64,000 bases of DNA, taken from positions 372,001 through 436,000 of the forward strand of contig NZ_FNCC01000004.1 of NCBI RefSeq assembly GCF_900100955.1. Direction: 5' to 3'. Positions within the stretch are counted from its first letter, which is position 1, and each line of letters opens with the position of its first letter. Positions 16,860 through 25,442 of this stretch are shown here, one piece after another. The notes under the pieces were generated by a model. It was not told the DNA's origin. It searched no databases and saw nothing but the letters and a program-made list of their open reading frames with translations. Position numbers and translations under genes: made by a program. The DNA is from Lentzea fradiae. GTDB lineage: Bacteria; Actinomycetota; Actinomycetes; Mycobacteriales; Pseudonocardiaceae.

Positions 16860-17806
16860 AACTCGGCTACTTCCTCTCGTCAGAAGAACACGGCCCGCGC
16901 GAGCTCGTCCGGCACGCGAAGATGGCCGAGGACAACGGGTTCGAGGCGTTGTGGATCTCGGACCACTACCACCCGTGGAACGACGAGCAGGGCCAGTCGC
17001 CGTTCGTGTGGGGCACGATCGGCGCCCTGTCCGAGCGGGTCGCGCTGCCGATCACCACGGCCGTGACGTGCCCGACGGTCCGCATCCACCCGGCGGTCAT
17101 CGCCCAGGCCGCGGCCACCGCGGCCGTCCAGACCGAGGGCAGGTTCGTCCTCGGCGTCGGCAGCGGCGAGGCGCTGAACGAGCACGTGCTGGGCGACCAC
17201 TGGCCGTCCGCCGACGTGCGGCTGGAGATGCTGGAGGAGGCGATCGGCCTCATCCGCACGCTGCACCAGGGCGACGAGGTCACCCACCACGGCAAGCACT
17301 ACACCGTCGAGAACGCCCGCATCTACACCGTGCCCGAACGCCCGGTGCCGATCTACGTGTCCGCGTTCGGCCCGAAGGCCGTCAAGCTGGCGGCGCGCTG
17401 CGGTGACGGTTACGTGAGCGTCGGCCCGGCAGGCGACCTGGTCGAGAAGTACCGCGAGGAAGGCGGTCGCGGACCCGCCCAGAGCGGCCTCAAGATCTGC
17501 TACGCGCGGACCGAGGAGGAGGCGGTGTCGACGGCGCACCGGTTGTGGCCCAACGACGGCCTGCCCGGTGAGCTGGCCCAGGTGCTGCCGACGCCCAAGC
17601 ACTTCGAGCAGGCGTCCGAGCTCGTGACGCCGGAGATGATCCGCGACTCCATGCCGTGCGGCCCCGACCCGGAGCAGTACGCGAAGAAGCTCAAGGAGTT
17701 CGCCGACGCCGGGTTCGACGAGGTCTACGTGCAGCAGATCGGCAAGAACCAGGAGGAGTTCTTCGAGTTCTGGACCAAGGAGGTCGTGCCCCTGCTCGAC
17801 GTTTAG
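16856..17806 (+). CDS. LLM-class F420-dependent oxidoreductase (TIGR03557-like)
   Basis: A 316-residue TIM-barrel luciferase-like enzyme. KLGYFLSSEEHGP, ISDHYHPWNDEQG and FVLGVGSGEALNEHVLG match the F420-dependent glucose-6-phosphate-dehydrogenase-related group; PIYVSAFGPKA and YVQQIGKN are conserved later. It transfers hydride between F420 and an unknown substrate in the cytosol. The GTG start overlaps the TPP-enzyme stop as GTGA. A TPP enzyme plus an F420 enzyme in one operon suggests linked redox chemistry. Confidence 0.9.
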   Translation: MKLGYFLSSEEHGPRELVRHAKMAEDNGFEALWISDHYHPWNDEQGQSPFVWGTIGALSERVALPITTAVTCPTVRIHPAVIAQAAATAAVQTEGRFVLGVGSGEALNEHVLGDHWPSADVRLEMLEEAIGLIRTLHQGDEVTHHGKHYTVENARIYTVPERPVPIYVSAFGPKAVKLAARCGDGYVSVGPAGDLVEKYREEGGRGPAQSGLKICYARTEEEAVSTAHRLWPNDGLPGELAQVLPTPKHFEQASELVTPEMIRDSMPCGPDPEQYAKKLKEFADAGFDEVYVQQIGKNQEEFFEFWTKEVVPLLDV

Positions 17807-17833
17807 GGGTTTGGGCGCAGGGCATCCGGTCCT

Positions 17834-18499
17834 ATGAGGAGATTCCTGCGCGAGCACAGCCTGACGCTCGTCTTCTTCGGTCTCTTCCTCGCGGCGCTGG
17901 TGGGCCAGCTCTTCGCGGGCCACGCCGAGTACAACGAGCGTCAGGCCGCGCTGGGTCAGCCGGTGCTGACCCTGGGGTCGTACCTGTTCTCCGCCGACTT
18001 CCTGGTCGACGTCGTGGAGAACTGGCAGTCCGAGTACCTGCAGTTCTTCCTGTACGTGACCGCCACCGTCTGGCTGGTCCAGAAGGGCTCGCCGGAGTCG
18101 AAGCCGGCGGGGAAGGTCGGTCTGGAGAGCGACCGGGAGCAGCAGGTCGGGCGGTTCGCCGACGAGTCGTCGCCGAAGTGGGCCCGTGCCGGCGGCTGGC
18201 GCACCGCGGTGTTCTCGAAGTCGCTGGGCCTCGTGATGCTGGCGTTGTTCCTGTTCTCGTGGGGCCTGCAGTGGGTCGCGGGCTGGTACTCGAACAACTC
18301 CGACCCGCTCGCCGAGCCGATGGGGCTCGGTGCGTACTTCTTCAGCGCCGACTTCTGGAGCCGGTCGCTGCAGAACTGGCAGTCCGAGTTCCTCGCCATC
18401 GCGTCGATGGCGATCCTCAGCGTCTACCTGCGCGAACGCGGCTCGCCGGAGTCGAAGCCGGTCGGGACCGCGCACTCCACGAGCGACGAGTCCGGCTGA
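17834..18499 (+). CDS. DUF6766 family membrane protein with internal duplication
   Basis: A 221-residue membrane protein with about four hydrophobic segments. It is built from two similar halves: each has FSADF near WQSE(Y/F)L and ends GSPESKP (near residues 62-92 and 177-210), so it arose by duplication. DUF6766 is a known family without a defined role. It starts 27 bp after the LLM gene and is the last gene before the strong terminator, so it belongs to the same transcript. Confidence 0.85.
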   Translation: MRRFLREHSLTLVFFGLFLAALVGQLFAGHAEYNERQAALGQPVLTLGSYLFSADFLVDVVENWQSEYLQFFLYVTATVWLVQKGSPESKPAGKVGLESDREQQVGRFADESSPKWARAGGWRTAVFSKSLGLVMLALFLFSWGLQWVAGWYSNNSDPLAEPMGLGAYFFSADFWSRSLQNWQSEFLAIASMAILSVYLRERGSPESKPVGTAHSTSDESG

Positions 18500-18509
18500 C
18501 CGCACGGGA

Positions 18510-18541
18510 AAGGCGCGCCGGGACGTCTCCCGGCGCGCCTT
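18510..18541. terminator. Rho-independent-like hairpin, bidirectional
   Basis: A perfect 14-bp stem, AAGGCGCGCCGGGA / TCCCGGCGCGCCTT, with a CGTC loop. It sits between the stops of the converging DUF6766 and tuf genes. The A/T bases at the stem ends supply short flanking tracts in both directions, so it probably ends both transcripts. Confidence 0.88.
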
Positions 18542-18584
18542 CCTCCAGGCGGCGCGACCACCTTCTCGGGCCGTCAGCCGCCGC

Positions 18585-19769
18585 CTAGGCGAGGACCTCG
18601 CGGACCGTGCCCGCTCCCACGGTCTTGCCGCCCTCGCGGATCGCGAACCCCAGCCCGGCGTCCATCGCCACCGCCTTGCCCAGCTCCACCGTCACCTCGA
18701 CGGTGTCGCCCGGCATGGCGAGCGTGGTGCCGGACAGCTCCACCACACCGACGACGTCGCCGGTGCGGAAGTGGAACTGCGGCCGGTAGTTCGACGTGAT
18801 TCCGGTGTGCCTGCCGCCCTCCGCGTGCGACAGCAGGTACACCGACGCCCGGAACCGGGTGTGCGGCGCGACGCTGCCCGGCAGGGCCAGCACCTGGCCC
18901 CGCCGCACCTCACCGCGCTTCACCCCGCGCAGCAGGACCGCGGCGTTGTCTCCCGCCTGGGCCTGCCGCATGGGCTTGCCGAACGTCTCGATGCCGGTGG
19001 CGACCGAGGTCACCGCGGCGCCGAGACCGACGACCTCGACGTCGTCCCCGACGCCGAGCACGCCCCGCTCGACCGCGCCGGTCACGACGGTGCCGCGACC
19101 GGTGATGGTCAGGACGTTCTCGATCGGCATCAGGAACGCGCCGTCGAGGTCCCGCTCCGGCACCGGCACGTGCTCGTCGACGGCGTCGAGCAGCGCCACG
19201 ACCGACCGCACCCACTCCGGGTCGCCCTGCAACGCGCGCAGGCCGGACACCCGCACCACCGGGGTGGCGTCGCCGTCGAAGCCGTACCGCGACAGCAGGT
19301 CCCTGATCTCCAGCTCGACCAGGTCGAGCAGCTCGGGGTCGCTCACGGCGTCGGCCTTGTTCAGCGCCACCACCACGTGCGGCACGCCCACCCGGCGCGC
19401 GAGCACCACGTGCTCCCGCGTCTGCGGCATGGTGCCGTCCTCCGCGGACACCACGAGGATCGCGCCGTCCAGCTGCGCCGCCCCCGTGATCATGTTCTTC
19501 ACGTAGTCGGCGTGGCCGGGCATGTCGACGTGCGCGTAGTGCCGCGTGGGCGTCTCGTACTCGACGTGCGCGATGTTGATCGTGATGCCGCGCGCCAGCT
19601 CCTCCGGGGCGCGGTCGATGCGGTCGAACGCCGTGAAGGTCGTGCCTGAAGGATCCAGTTCGGACAGAACCTTGGTGATGGCGGCGGTCAGCGTGGTCTT
19701 GCCGTGGTCGACGTGACCCATCGTGCCGATGTTGAGGTGCGGCTTGGCGCGCACGAACTCTTGCTTCAT
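18585..19769 (-). CDS. tuf: Elongation factor Tu, divergent paralog
   Basis: A 394-residue translation GTPase that delivers aminoacyl-tRNA to the ribosome. G motifs are intact: [16 protein letters not shown] (usually DCPGH) and NKAD. Domains 2 and 3 are complete. It stands alone, not after rpsL-rpsG-fusA, and differs from housekeeping EF-Tu at many normally fixed sites (FGKPMRQAQ instead of [20 protein letters not shown] instead of GLRFAIREGG). Aligned by eye with E. coli EF-Tu, Ala277 replaces Gly275, a position whose G275A change is linked to GE2270A resistance. Streptomyces also carry a divergent tuf3. A specialised or antibiotic-tolerant EF-Tu is likely. AGGAA precedes the ATG. Confidence 0.93.
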   Translation of the reverse strand: MKQEFVRAKPHLNIGTMGHVDHGKTTLTAAITKVLSELDPSGTTFTAFDRIDRAPEELARGITINIAHVEYETPTRHYAHVDMPGHADYVKNMITGAAQLDGAILVVSAEDGTMPQTREHVVLARRVGVPHVVVALNKADAVSDPELLDLVELEIRDLLSRYGFDGDATPVVRVSGLRALQGDPEWVRSVVALLDAVDEHVPVPERDLDGAFLMPIENVLTITGRGTVVTGAVERGVLGVGDDVEVVGLGAAVTSVATGIETFGKPMRQAQAGDNAAVLLRGVKRGEVRRGQVLALPGSVAPHTRFRASVYLLSHAEGGRHTGITSNYRPQFHFRTGDVVGVVELSGTTLAMPGDTVEVTVELGKAVAMDAGLGFAIREGGKTVGAGTVREVLA

Positions 19770-19864
19770 TTCCTGTTCCTCGAAAGGCGTTCAGCTGGAG
19801 GCTCAGAACCGTTGGACCGCCACGACCCTCCCCCAGCGGTCCTGAGGGGAGGACTGGGAAAGGG

Positions 19865-19957
19865 TCAGAGTCGGGCGCCGGCCAGCTGTGCCGAGGCAGC
19901 GGCGAGCGCGTCCGCGGGAACACCCGCGAACTCGTTGCACACCGCGACCAGGAACAT
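19865..19957 (-). CDS. Possible 30-codon ORF or gene remnant
   Basis: Just past the LysR stop on the same strand, a frame with coding-like composition reads MFLVAVCNEFAGVPADALA and ends at 19865. No ribosome binding site is visible before the ATG, and the frame continues upstream without a start, so this may be the tail of a lost gene. The rest of the 19770-19979 gap shows only a weak 5-bp hairpin (GTCCT/AGGAC) upstream of tuf. Confidence 0.2.
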   Translation of the reverse strand: MFLVAVCNEFAGVPADALAAASAQLAGARL

Positions 19958-19979
19958 GCCGATGATCGTGACAGGAGCC

Positions 19980-20852
19980 CTACGGCGCTGTCACCCGGTT
20001 TTCCGCGAGCCCGATCAACGCCCGTGCGGCCGGGCTGTGCGGGCCTTCCGCGCGCCACGCGAAGGCGAGCGCCCCGGACGGGACCGGATCGGTGATCCGC
20101 ACCGCGTGCAGGTCCGGCGGCACCATCGACGCCGCCAGGACGGCCGGGCCGAGTCCGCGCCGCGCCAGCGTGATCACCATCGGCGGAGCGGAGACTTCGA
20201 ACGCGATCCGCGGCCGTCGCGTCCCGCACGCCTCGTCGAGCGCTCCGCGCAACCCGGTGCCGGGCGGAAGGCAGATCACCCCGCGCTCCAGCAGCTCGTC
20301 CAGCGGCACGGATTCCCTTGCGCGCCAAGGATCGGCGTCGGTGACGGCGACCACGAGCGGTTCGTCGGCGAGCACCCGCACCGCCAGCCCGTCCGGTGCG
20401 GGACCGGCGTACCCGATCAGCGCGAGGTCCAGGCGGCCGTCCACAAGGGACGACACCAGCTCGTCGGAGTTGGCTTCCGTCAAGGTGATCTCCACACCCG
20501 GGAACGACGTGTGGAACGCCGCCAGCAGCTCGGGCACGTCCATCACCCCGCACGACACGACCATCCCGACGCGCACGGCGCCGCGCACCAGCCCGGCCAT
20601 CTCCTCGACGGTCCGCCGGGCCGACTCCACGGACCCGAGAGCCGCTCGTGCCAACGGCAGCACCGCCGCGCCGACGGCGGTCACCGTGACGGCACGCCCG
20701 GACCGGTCGAGGAGGTCGTGCCCCAGCTCGCGTTCCAGCCGCCGGATCTGCGCGCTGACGCCCGGCTGCGCGACGTGCACCCGTTCCGCGGCCCGCGTGA
20801 ACGAACCTTCCTCCGCCACCGCGACGAAGTACTCCAGCTGCCGAATCTCCAT
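19980..20852 (-). CDS. LysR-family transcriptional regulator
   Basis: A 290-residue LTTR. The N-terminal winged helix (MEIRQLEYFVAVAEEGSF, then RAAERVHVAQPGVS) is followed by the effector-binding domain with GAVRVGM and LDLALIG strands. The ATG at 20852 is chosen because MEIRQLEYF is the canonical start; a TTG 6 bp upstream is the alternative. It is divergent from the oxidoreductase gene at 20923, the usual arrangement for an LTTR and its target. Confidence 0.93.
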   Translation of the reverse strand: MEIRQLEYFVAVAEEGSFTRAAERVHVAQPGVSAQIRRLERELGHDLLDRSGRAVTVTAVGAAVLPLARAALGSVESARRTVEEMAGLVRGAVRVGMVVSCGVMDVPELLAAFHTSFPGVEITLTEANSDELVSSLVDGRLDLALIGYAGPAPDGLAVRVLADEPLVVAVTDADPWRARESVPLDELLERGVICLPPGTGLRGALDEACGTRRPRIAFEVSAPPMVITLARRGLGPAVLAASMVPPDLHAVRITDPVPSGALAFAWRAEGPHSPAARALIGLAENRVTAP

Positions 20853-20922
20853 AACCAACGATTATAGAAGTCAGCACATCTAGATGTTGGACATATAAGA
20901 CGAGCTCAACAACGCTGGAAAC
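20853..20922. promoter_or_regulatory. LysR/oxidoreductase divergent control region
   Basis: The 70-bp gap is AT-rich for this genome and contains the perfect 12-bp palindrome ACATCTAGATGT (20876-20887), centred between the two starts, plus a nearby ATAACCAACGATTAT segment. This is the expected position for an LTTR recognition site. Confidence 0.55.
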
Positions 20923-21912
20923 ATGCAGATCTTCCACCCGGACGACCCCGGTTACGACGACGAACGCAGCGGTTTCCAGACCGGGCTTCGCCACGAACCT
21001 CAGATCATCTTCGCGGTGGAGAACGCCGATGACGTGCGCGAAGCCGTCGAGTACGCCGAGAGCCGCGGGCTCGGCCACGCGGTCCAGGCCACCGGCCACG
21101 GCCTCACCACGCCCACCAGCGGTGTCCTCATCTCCACCAAGCGCATGAACGGCGTCGAGGTCGACCCCGCCACCCGGACCGCGAGGGCCGAGGCGGGCGC
21201 GGTGTGGCAGGACGTGATCGAGCGGGCAGCGCCGCACGGCCTGGCACCGCTGAGCGGTGACGCGAGCGATGTCGGCGTCGTCGGCTACACGCTCGGCGGT
21301 GGCTTCGGCGTGCTCGTCCGCGAGTTCGGCCTGGCGAAGGACCGCGTCCGCCGCACGGAGGAGGTCGCGGACGTCGTCACCGCGCTGGAGTTCGAGCTCC
21401 TGGAGATCGACCAGGTCCACGCGGGATCGATGATCTTCGAAGCGCGGTACGCCGAGGCGGTGTTCGACGCGCTCCACGCGTGGGACCTGCCCGCTCATGT
21501 GACGCCGACCCTCGCGACGCTCGGCGACGTCGTGCGCGTGACCTTCGCGAGCACCCGGCCGTTCGACGTCGGCCACCTCCGTGTCGCACCACGCCTGAGC
21601 GAGGACGTCGGTCCGCGGCCGTTCGCGGAGGCAGCGGGCAAACCGCTCCCGCCGCACTCTTACCAGGGCGACAACGTGCTGGTCAGCGATCTTCCGCTGG
21701 ACGCGCTCCAGGAGGTGCGGCGGCTGGCGGGACGCTCCACCGTCCCGATCTTCATCGGTGTCCTCCCGCTCGGTGGCGCGCTGGGCGCGTCGCACGTGGT
21801 CAAGCTGATCTCGCCGCGGCTCGGCGTCGAGGAGCTGCACGAGGAGGTGTTCGCCGTCCTGCGGCCGTGGGTCATCGGACGAACGCCGAACTTCCGGTAC
21901 GCCGTGGGGTGA
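20923..21912 (+). CDS. FAD-linked oxidoreductase of the BBE type, internally deleted
   Basis: A 329-residue member of the berberine-bridge/6-hydroxynicotine oxidase family, normally about 450 residues. The FAD-binding start is present (VQATGHGLTTPTSGVLIST, and LGGGFGVLVREFGLAKD). Right after that the usual segment up to the ALRGGGGNFG loop is missing, so the sequence jumps to VVTALEFEL. The C-terminal BBE substrate domain is also cut short, ending PNFRYAVG. The frame is open, so it may be expressed, but loss of core FAD contacts suggests a decaying gene. Divergent LysR control is still in place. Confidence 0.78.
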   Translation: MQIFHPDDPGYDDERSGFQTGLRHEPQIIFAVENADDVREAVEYAESRGLGHAVQATGHGLTTPTSGVLISTKRMNGVEVDPATRTARAEAGAVWQDVIERAAPHGLAPLSGDASDVGVVGYTLGGGFGVLVREFGLAKDRVRRTEEVADVVTALEFELLEIDQVHAGSMIFEARYAEAVFDALHAWDLPAHVTPTLATLGDVVRVTFASTRPFDVGHLRVAPRLSEDVGPRPFAEAAGKPLPPHSYQGDNVLVSDLPLDALQEVRRLAGRSTVPIFIGVLPLGGALGASHVVKLISPRLGVEELHEEVFAVLRPWVIGRTPNFRYAVG

Positions 21913-21998
21913 GGCGCCGCTCGGCTGGTGCACCCGCACCAGCGGGGTTGGTTCGGCTGCACCTGCACGGACGGGCTCCGGCGGAGCAGTGTTGGGGG

Positions 21999-22373
21999 GT
22001 GACCACCGGCGCGCTCACCGAAGCGGTGTTCTCCCTGCCCGAGGGGGACCGCGGCGGGGGAGCGTCGCTCGCCCGCGACTTCGCCCGCCGGGTCGTCCTG
22101 GGCTGCGGGTACCGCGGCGGTCTCGACGACGTGGTGCTGGTCGTCGACGAGCTCGTCACCAACGCCGTCCGGCACGGGGGCGGCTGCCCGGTCGTCCGGC
22201 TGACCGGCGCCGCGGACCGCGTCCTGGTCGAGGTGGCCGACGACGGCGCCGCCCGTCCGGTGCCGCGTCCCGGCGGCTGGGGGCTGCGGCTCGTCGCCGT
22301 GCTGTGCACGAGCTGGGGCGTCGGGGAACGGGCCGGTCGCAAGGTCGTCTGGGGTGAGCTGACAGCCCGTTGA
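21999..22373 (+). CDS. RsbW-like ATP-binding regulatory protein
   Basis: A 124-residue GHKL ATPase-fold protein like the anti-sigma/serine kinase regulators of actinomycetes. N box DELVTNAVRHGG, G1 box VADDGAARP and G2 GGWGLRLVAVLC are visible. The GTG at 21999 follows a GGGGGG tract. Such proteins switch sigma factors by binding or phosphorylating partners; a STAS protein is encoded 254 bp downstream and is a natural partner. The short gap between the genes shows no other ORF. Confidence 0.85.
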   Translation: MTTGALTEAVFSLPEGDRGGGASLARDFARRVVLGCGYRGGLDDVVLVVDELVTNAVRHGGGCPVVRLTGAADRVLVEVADDGAARPVPRPGGWGLRLVAVLCTSWGVGERAGRKVVWGELTAR

Positions 22374-22627
22374 CCGAGATGGTGCCCGCCCGCGTCCTGG
22401 CGTTCTCCGCCCGCACCGGCCCGGCGGCGCCGACGAGGTGACTCAGGGGGGTGACCGTCCACCTGGCCGGGGGAGTGCGCGACACTGGACCGGTCGCGGC
22501 GATCAGACGGTTGGGTGAGCAATAGGTTGTGGTGCGGGAGCAACGGCCGTAACGTCGGACGGGTAGCCGGGTTCAGCAGCGTGCTCGGAGTCCGCGTTCC
22601 ACGTGCTTCGGCCACCGGGGAGTGCTG

Positions 22628-23011
22628 GTGAACGAAGATCAGTTCAGGGAGTCGCCGCTGCTCACCGTGCGTGCCGCAGACATCGCCGGTGTGGTGGTCG
22701 TCGCGGTCGAGGGTGAGATCGACGTGGACACGGCTGACGAGGTGCTCGACGCGTTGCGCGAAGGGTTCCGCGGGGAGGGCCCCGCGCTGGTCGCGGACCT
22801 CACCGAGGTGACCTTCTTCGGCTCGACCGGCATCTCCACGTTGATCACGGCCCACGAGCTGGCCGATGAGCACGGCAAGGACTTCCACGTCGTGGCGCCG
22901 CAGCGCGCCGTGAAGCGGCCTCTGCAGGTCACGGGCGTCGCCGACGTGCTGCTGCTGCACGACTCCGTCGACGAGGCGCTGACCGCGCTGAGGTCGGTGC
23001 CCACCGAATAG
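22628..23011 (+). CDS. STAS-domain anti-sigma factor antagonist
   Basis: A 127-residue protein of the SpoIIAA/RsbV type. The conserved strand VVAVEGEIDVDTA and the phosphorylation loop VTFFGSTGIS, with Ser66 as the expected phosphoacceptor, are present. The GTG at 22628 is chosen because GGGGAG (22616-22621) then sits 6 bp upstream; a GTG at 22622 would touch the binding site. Likely partner of the RsbW-like protein just upstream. Confidence 0.85.
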   Translation: MNEDQFRESPLLTVRAADIAGVVVVAVEGEIDVDTADEVLDALREGFRGEGPALVADLTEVTFFGSTGISTLITAHELADEHGKDFHVVAPQRAVKRPLQVTGVADVLLLHDSVDEALTALRSVPTE

Positions 23012-23041
23012 CTTCTGGGGGAACGCGGGGGCCCTTCGTTT

Positions 23042-23080
23042 CCCGGGAGGAAACGCGGGGGCCCCGCGTTTCCTCCCGGG
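23042..23080. terminator. 19-bp perfect hairpin, bidirectional terminator
   Basis: CCCGGGAGGAAACGCGGGG (23042-23060) pairs perfectly with 23062-23080 around one central G. It lies between the converging STAS and glycosyltransferase genes. A second partial copy of the stem (AACGCGGGGGCCC at 23022-23034) lies just upstream and could form a competing structure. Confidence 0.85.
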
Positions 23081-23086
23081 CGGCAG

Positions 23087-24232
23087 TCAGCCGGCCAGCT
23101 CCACGAGCTTCGGCACGACCTCGTCCGGGTGAGGCATGGCGGCGATCTCGGCGGCGATGCGGGCGTTCGCGGCCCGCACGTCCTCGCTGACCAGCAGCGC
23201 CGCCGCGGTGTCCCGCACGGCCTCGGGGGTGAACTGCTCGGCGACGAGCGCGGCACCGAGACCGGTGCCCGTGACGATCTCGCCGTTGCGGAACTGGTCG
23301 GCGCCCTGCGGCAGCACCAGCTGCGGCACGCCGTTGGCCATCGCGCTCACCGTCGTGCCCGCGCCACCGTGGTGCGCGACGAGATCTGCGTGCGCGAGCA
23401 GATCCGCCTGGGGCACCCACGGGAGCACGTGCACGTTGGCGGGCACGTCGGTCAGCACGGACGGGTCGACCTGGGGTCCCGTCGCGACGAGCACCTCGGC
23501 GTCCACCCCGGACAGTCCGGTGATCGCGGTCCGCAGCACGTCCGGGTTCGAGAACGCCGTCCCGAACGTCAGGTACACGAGCGGACGCGACCGTTTCGTC
23601 ACCCAGTCGGGCAATTCACCCGGTTCCGCGAACGGGACGGGACGCAGCGGAATTCGGTCCACGTCGGACAGGAAGCCGAGGTCCTGCAAGGACGGCGGAA
23701 AGGGGTCGAGATAAGGCGATCCGAGTCCGTAATGGTGCCCATCGGGCACGGTGATGCCGAGTTCGGCGACGTACTCCAGGAACAGGTCGCTCATGGCCTC
23801 GGGAACGAGGTCGCCGTCCATCTTGCCGAATCCGTGGCACACCGCGGGAATGCCGGCGCGCAGGGCGGCGAGGCCCGCGCCCGCGTTCATCAGCTCGAAG
23901 ACGACGAGGTCGGGCTTGTCCCGCTCCAGCACGGGCTCCAGGTCGCTGACGAAAGCCCTGGGCAGCACCGACCCGAAGGCGTCGACGGCGGTCTGCCGCA
24001 GCATGTCCCTGCGGAACTGCGCGGTGCCGTGCAGTGCGTTCGCCTGGCGGAACGAGTCCCAGATGCTGACGCCCGCGTCGACGACCGTGAGACCCAGTTT
24101 TTCCACAGTGGAGTGGAATCCCGAGTCGACGGCGTAGAGGACGTCGTGTCCCTGATCGCGGGCGGCGATGGCGAGGGGGAGTATCGGATAAACGTGTCCG
24201 TGCGAGCCTAAGCTCGAGAAGAGAATGCGCAC
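23087..24232 (-). CDS. GT1-family glycosyltransferase (macrolide/antibiotic type)
   Basis: A 381-residue GT-B fold enzyme that transfers a sugar from an NDP donor to a small hydrophobic acceptor. The N-terminal motif SSLGSHGHVYPILPLA and the C-terminal donor site HHGGAGTTVSAM followed by LPQGADQ are typical of the EryC/OleD/MGT group. No aglycone or deoxysugar genes are near, so a tailoring or self-resistance role like OleD/MGT is as likely as biosynthesis. Downstream partner of the second GT gene with 35 bp between them. Confidence 0.92.
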   Translation of the reverse strand: MRILFSSLGSHGHVYPILPLAIAARDQGHDVLYAVDSGFHSTVEKLGLTVVDAGVSIWDSFRQANALHGTAQFRRDMLRQTAVDAFGSVLPRAFVSDLEPVLERDKPDLVVFELMNAGAGLAALRAGIPAVCHGFGKMDGDLVPEAMSDLFLEYVAELGITVPDGHHYGLGSPYLDPFPPSLQDLGFLSDVDRIPLRPVPFAEPGELPDWVTKRSRPLVYLTFGTAFSNPDVLRTAITGLSGVDAEVLVATGPQVDPSVLTDVPANVHVLPWVPQADLLAHADLVAHHGGAGTTVSAMANGVPQLVLPQGADQFRNGEIVTGTGLGAALVAEQFTPEAVRDTAAALLVSEDVRAANARIAAEIAAMPHPDEVVPKLVELAG

Positions 24233-24267
24233 CGATCCACATTAGAGGCTCTTTTATTACGCCGGGG

Positions 24268-25362
24268 TCAAACTCCCGAAGAGCCACCCGCGGGCAGGAA
24301 GGACTCCCAGCGGTCCGCGACCTCGGCGGGCGAGGGCATCCCGGCGATCTCGTCCCGCACCTCACCGGCGGCCCGCTGCAGCTTCGAGTCCTCGACCAGC
24401 CGCGTGAGCAACGCGGGCGTGACCTCCTCCGGCCGTGCGGCGAGCCCGGCGCCGCGTCCGCTGAGGATCGTCGCGTGCACGGTCCGGTCGCCCGGCCCCG
24501 GCTCGACGAGCTGCGGCACCCCGGCCGCGAGCGCGCCGAGCAGCGACCCCGCGCCGCCGTGGTGCACGATCCCGTCGCACAGCGGCAGCACCCGCGGGAT
24601 CGGCACCCAGCCGACGGTCCGCACGTTCTCCGGCAGGCCGTCCGCCCGCTCGGGTCTGACCAGCACGAACTCGGCGTCCACCTGACCGGCCGCCCGCGCC
24701 ACGGCGGCCATCATCCGGCCGGAGCCGGGACCGGGGGCGGTGCTGCGGCTGACCAGGATGCGCGGCCTGCCCGACGGCTCGGCGAGCCAGGCGGGGAGCT
24801 CGCCGTCACCGCTGTACGGGACGAACCGCAACGGCTTCCCGCCCAGGAACTCGGCGAGGCTCTTGGGCGCGGTCCGCAGGATCGTCACCGGGGAGCGCAC
24901 CCCGGCCTTCATCCGCGCGCCGACCGCGGCCGTCAGGTCCACGCCGTCGAACAGCGACACGTCGTGGATGACCGACGGCAGCCCGAGCGCGGACCCGGCG
25001 GCGGCCAGCGGCTCGTGCACGACGACGTCCGGCCGCCATTGCTCGCTGAACGCGCGCAGCGGCCCCACCATCGCGTCGCCGACCGCGCTGAACAGCCGCG
25101 ACACGAAGTCCAGCCGCCCGCTGCCGAGCATCTCCCGCCGCGCCACGAACGGGTGCGCCAGCACGATCCGCAGGGCGATCCGTCCGAACCGGACGTTCGC
25201 GGGCACCACGTCCTCGACGGGCAGCCCCGACTCGCGGACCCGCAACGCCTCGCCACCGGTCGCGACCACGACGTCATGTCCCGCGTCGCGCAGGGCGAGC
25301 GCGAGCGGCATCAACGGGAACACATGGCCCAACAGCGGTGCGGCGACCACAAGAACGCGCAT
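24268..25362 (-). CDS. GT1-family glycosyltransferase, second copy
   Basis: A 364-residue GT-B enzyme related to its neighbour. N-terminal PLLGHVFPLMPLALALRDAG and C-terminal VHHGGAGSLLGALAAG are present, followed by EPGPGDRTVHA in place of the usual PQxxDQ sugar-contact motif, so donor specificity may differ. ATG at 25362. First gene of a two-gene operon with the 23087-24232 gene. Paired GT1 genes often act as sequential glycosyl transfers or as a heteromeric unit; nothing here decides between these. Confidence 0.9.
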   Translation of the reverse strand: MRVLVVAAPLLGHVFPLMPLALALRDAGHDVVVATGGEALRVRESGLPVEDVVPANVRFGRIALRIVLAHPFVARREMLGSGRLDFVSRLFSAVGDAMVGPLRAFSEQWRPDVVVHEPLAAAGSALGLPSVIHDVSLFDGVDLTAAVGARMKAGVRSPVTILRTAPKSLAEFLGGKPLRFVPYSGDGELPAWLAEPSGRPRILVSRSTAPGPGSGRMMAAVARAAGQVDAEFVLVRPERADGLPENVRTVGWVPIPRVLPLCDGIVHHGGAGSLLGALAAGVPQLVEPGPGDRTVHATILSGRGAGLAARPEEVTPALLTRLVEDSKLQRAAGEVRDEIAGMPSPAEVADRWESFLPAGGSSGV

Positions 25363-25402
25363 ACGGCCAGGCTACGGGCCGCTCGCTGGGCGCCGCACAC
25401 GG

Positions 25403-25442
25403 CGAAGGGCCGCACCCCCGCGGCGAGAGGTGCGGCCCTTCG
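25403..25442. terminator. Terminator hairpin
   Basis: A perfect 14-bp stem CGAAGGGCCGCACC / GGTGCGGCCCTTCG with a 12-nt loop. It lies 40 bp upstream of the glycosyltransferase start and 10 bp past the stop codon at 25452 of a gene tail on the minus strand, so it probably served a gene that is now mostly gone. Confidence 0.8.

Noticed and set aside
18910-21939. A 1009-codon open frame on the minus strand across tuf, LysR and the oxidoreductase
   Set aside because: It is an out-of-frame shadow created by high GC; its product is Arg/Pro-rich low-complexity sequence while three recognisable genes occupy the same DNA.
22374-22627. Stress-sigma promoter (GGGTA box at 22561) before the STAS gene
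   Set aside because: The expected upstream GNNT element is not at a suitable distance, so the box is likely chance.
23087-25362. Glycosyltransferase pair as part of a secondary-metabolite cluster
   Set aside because: No polyketide, peptide or deoxysugar genes within the window; only tailoring or resistance roles can be suggested.
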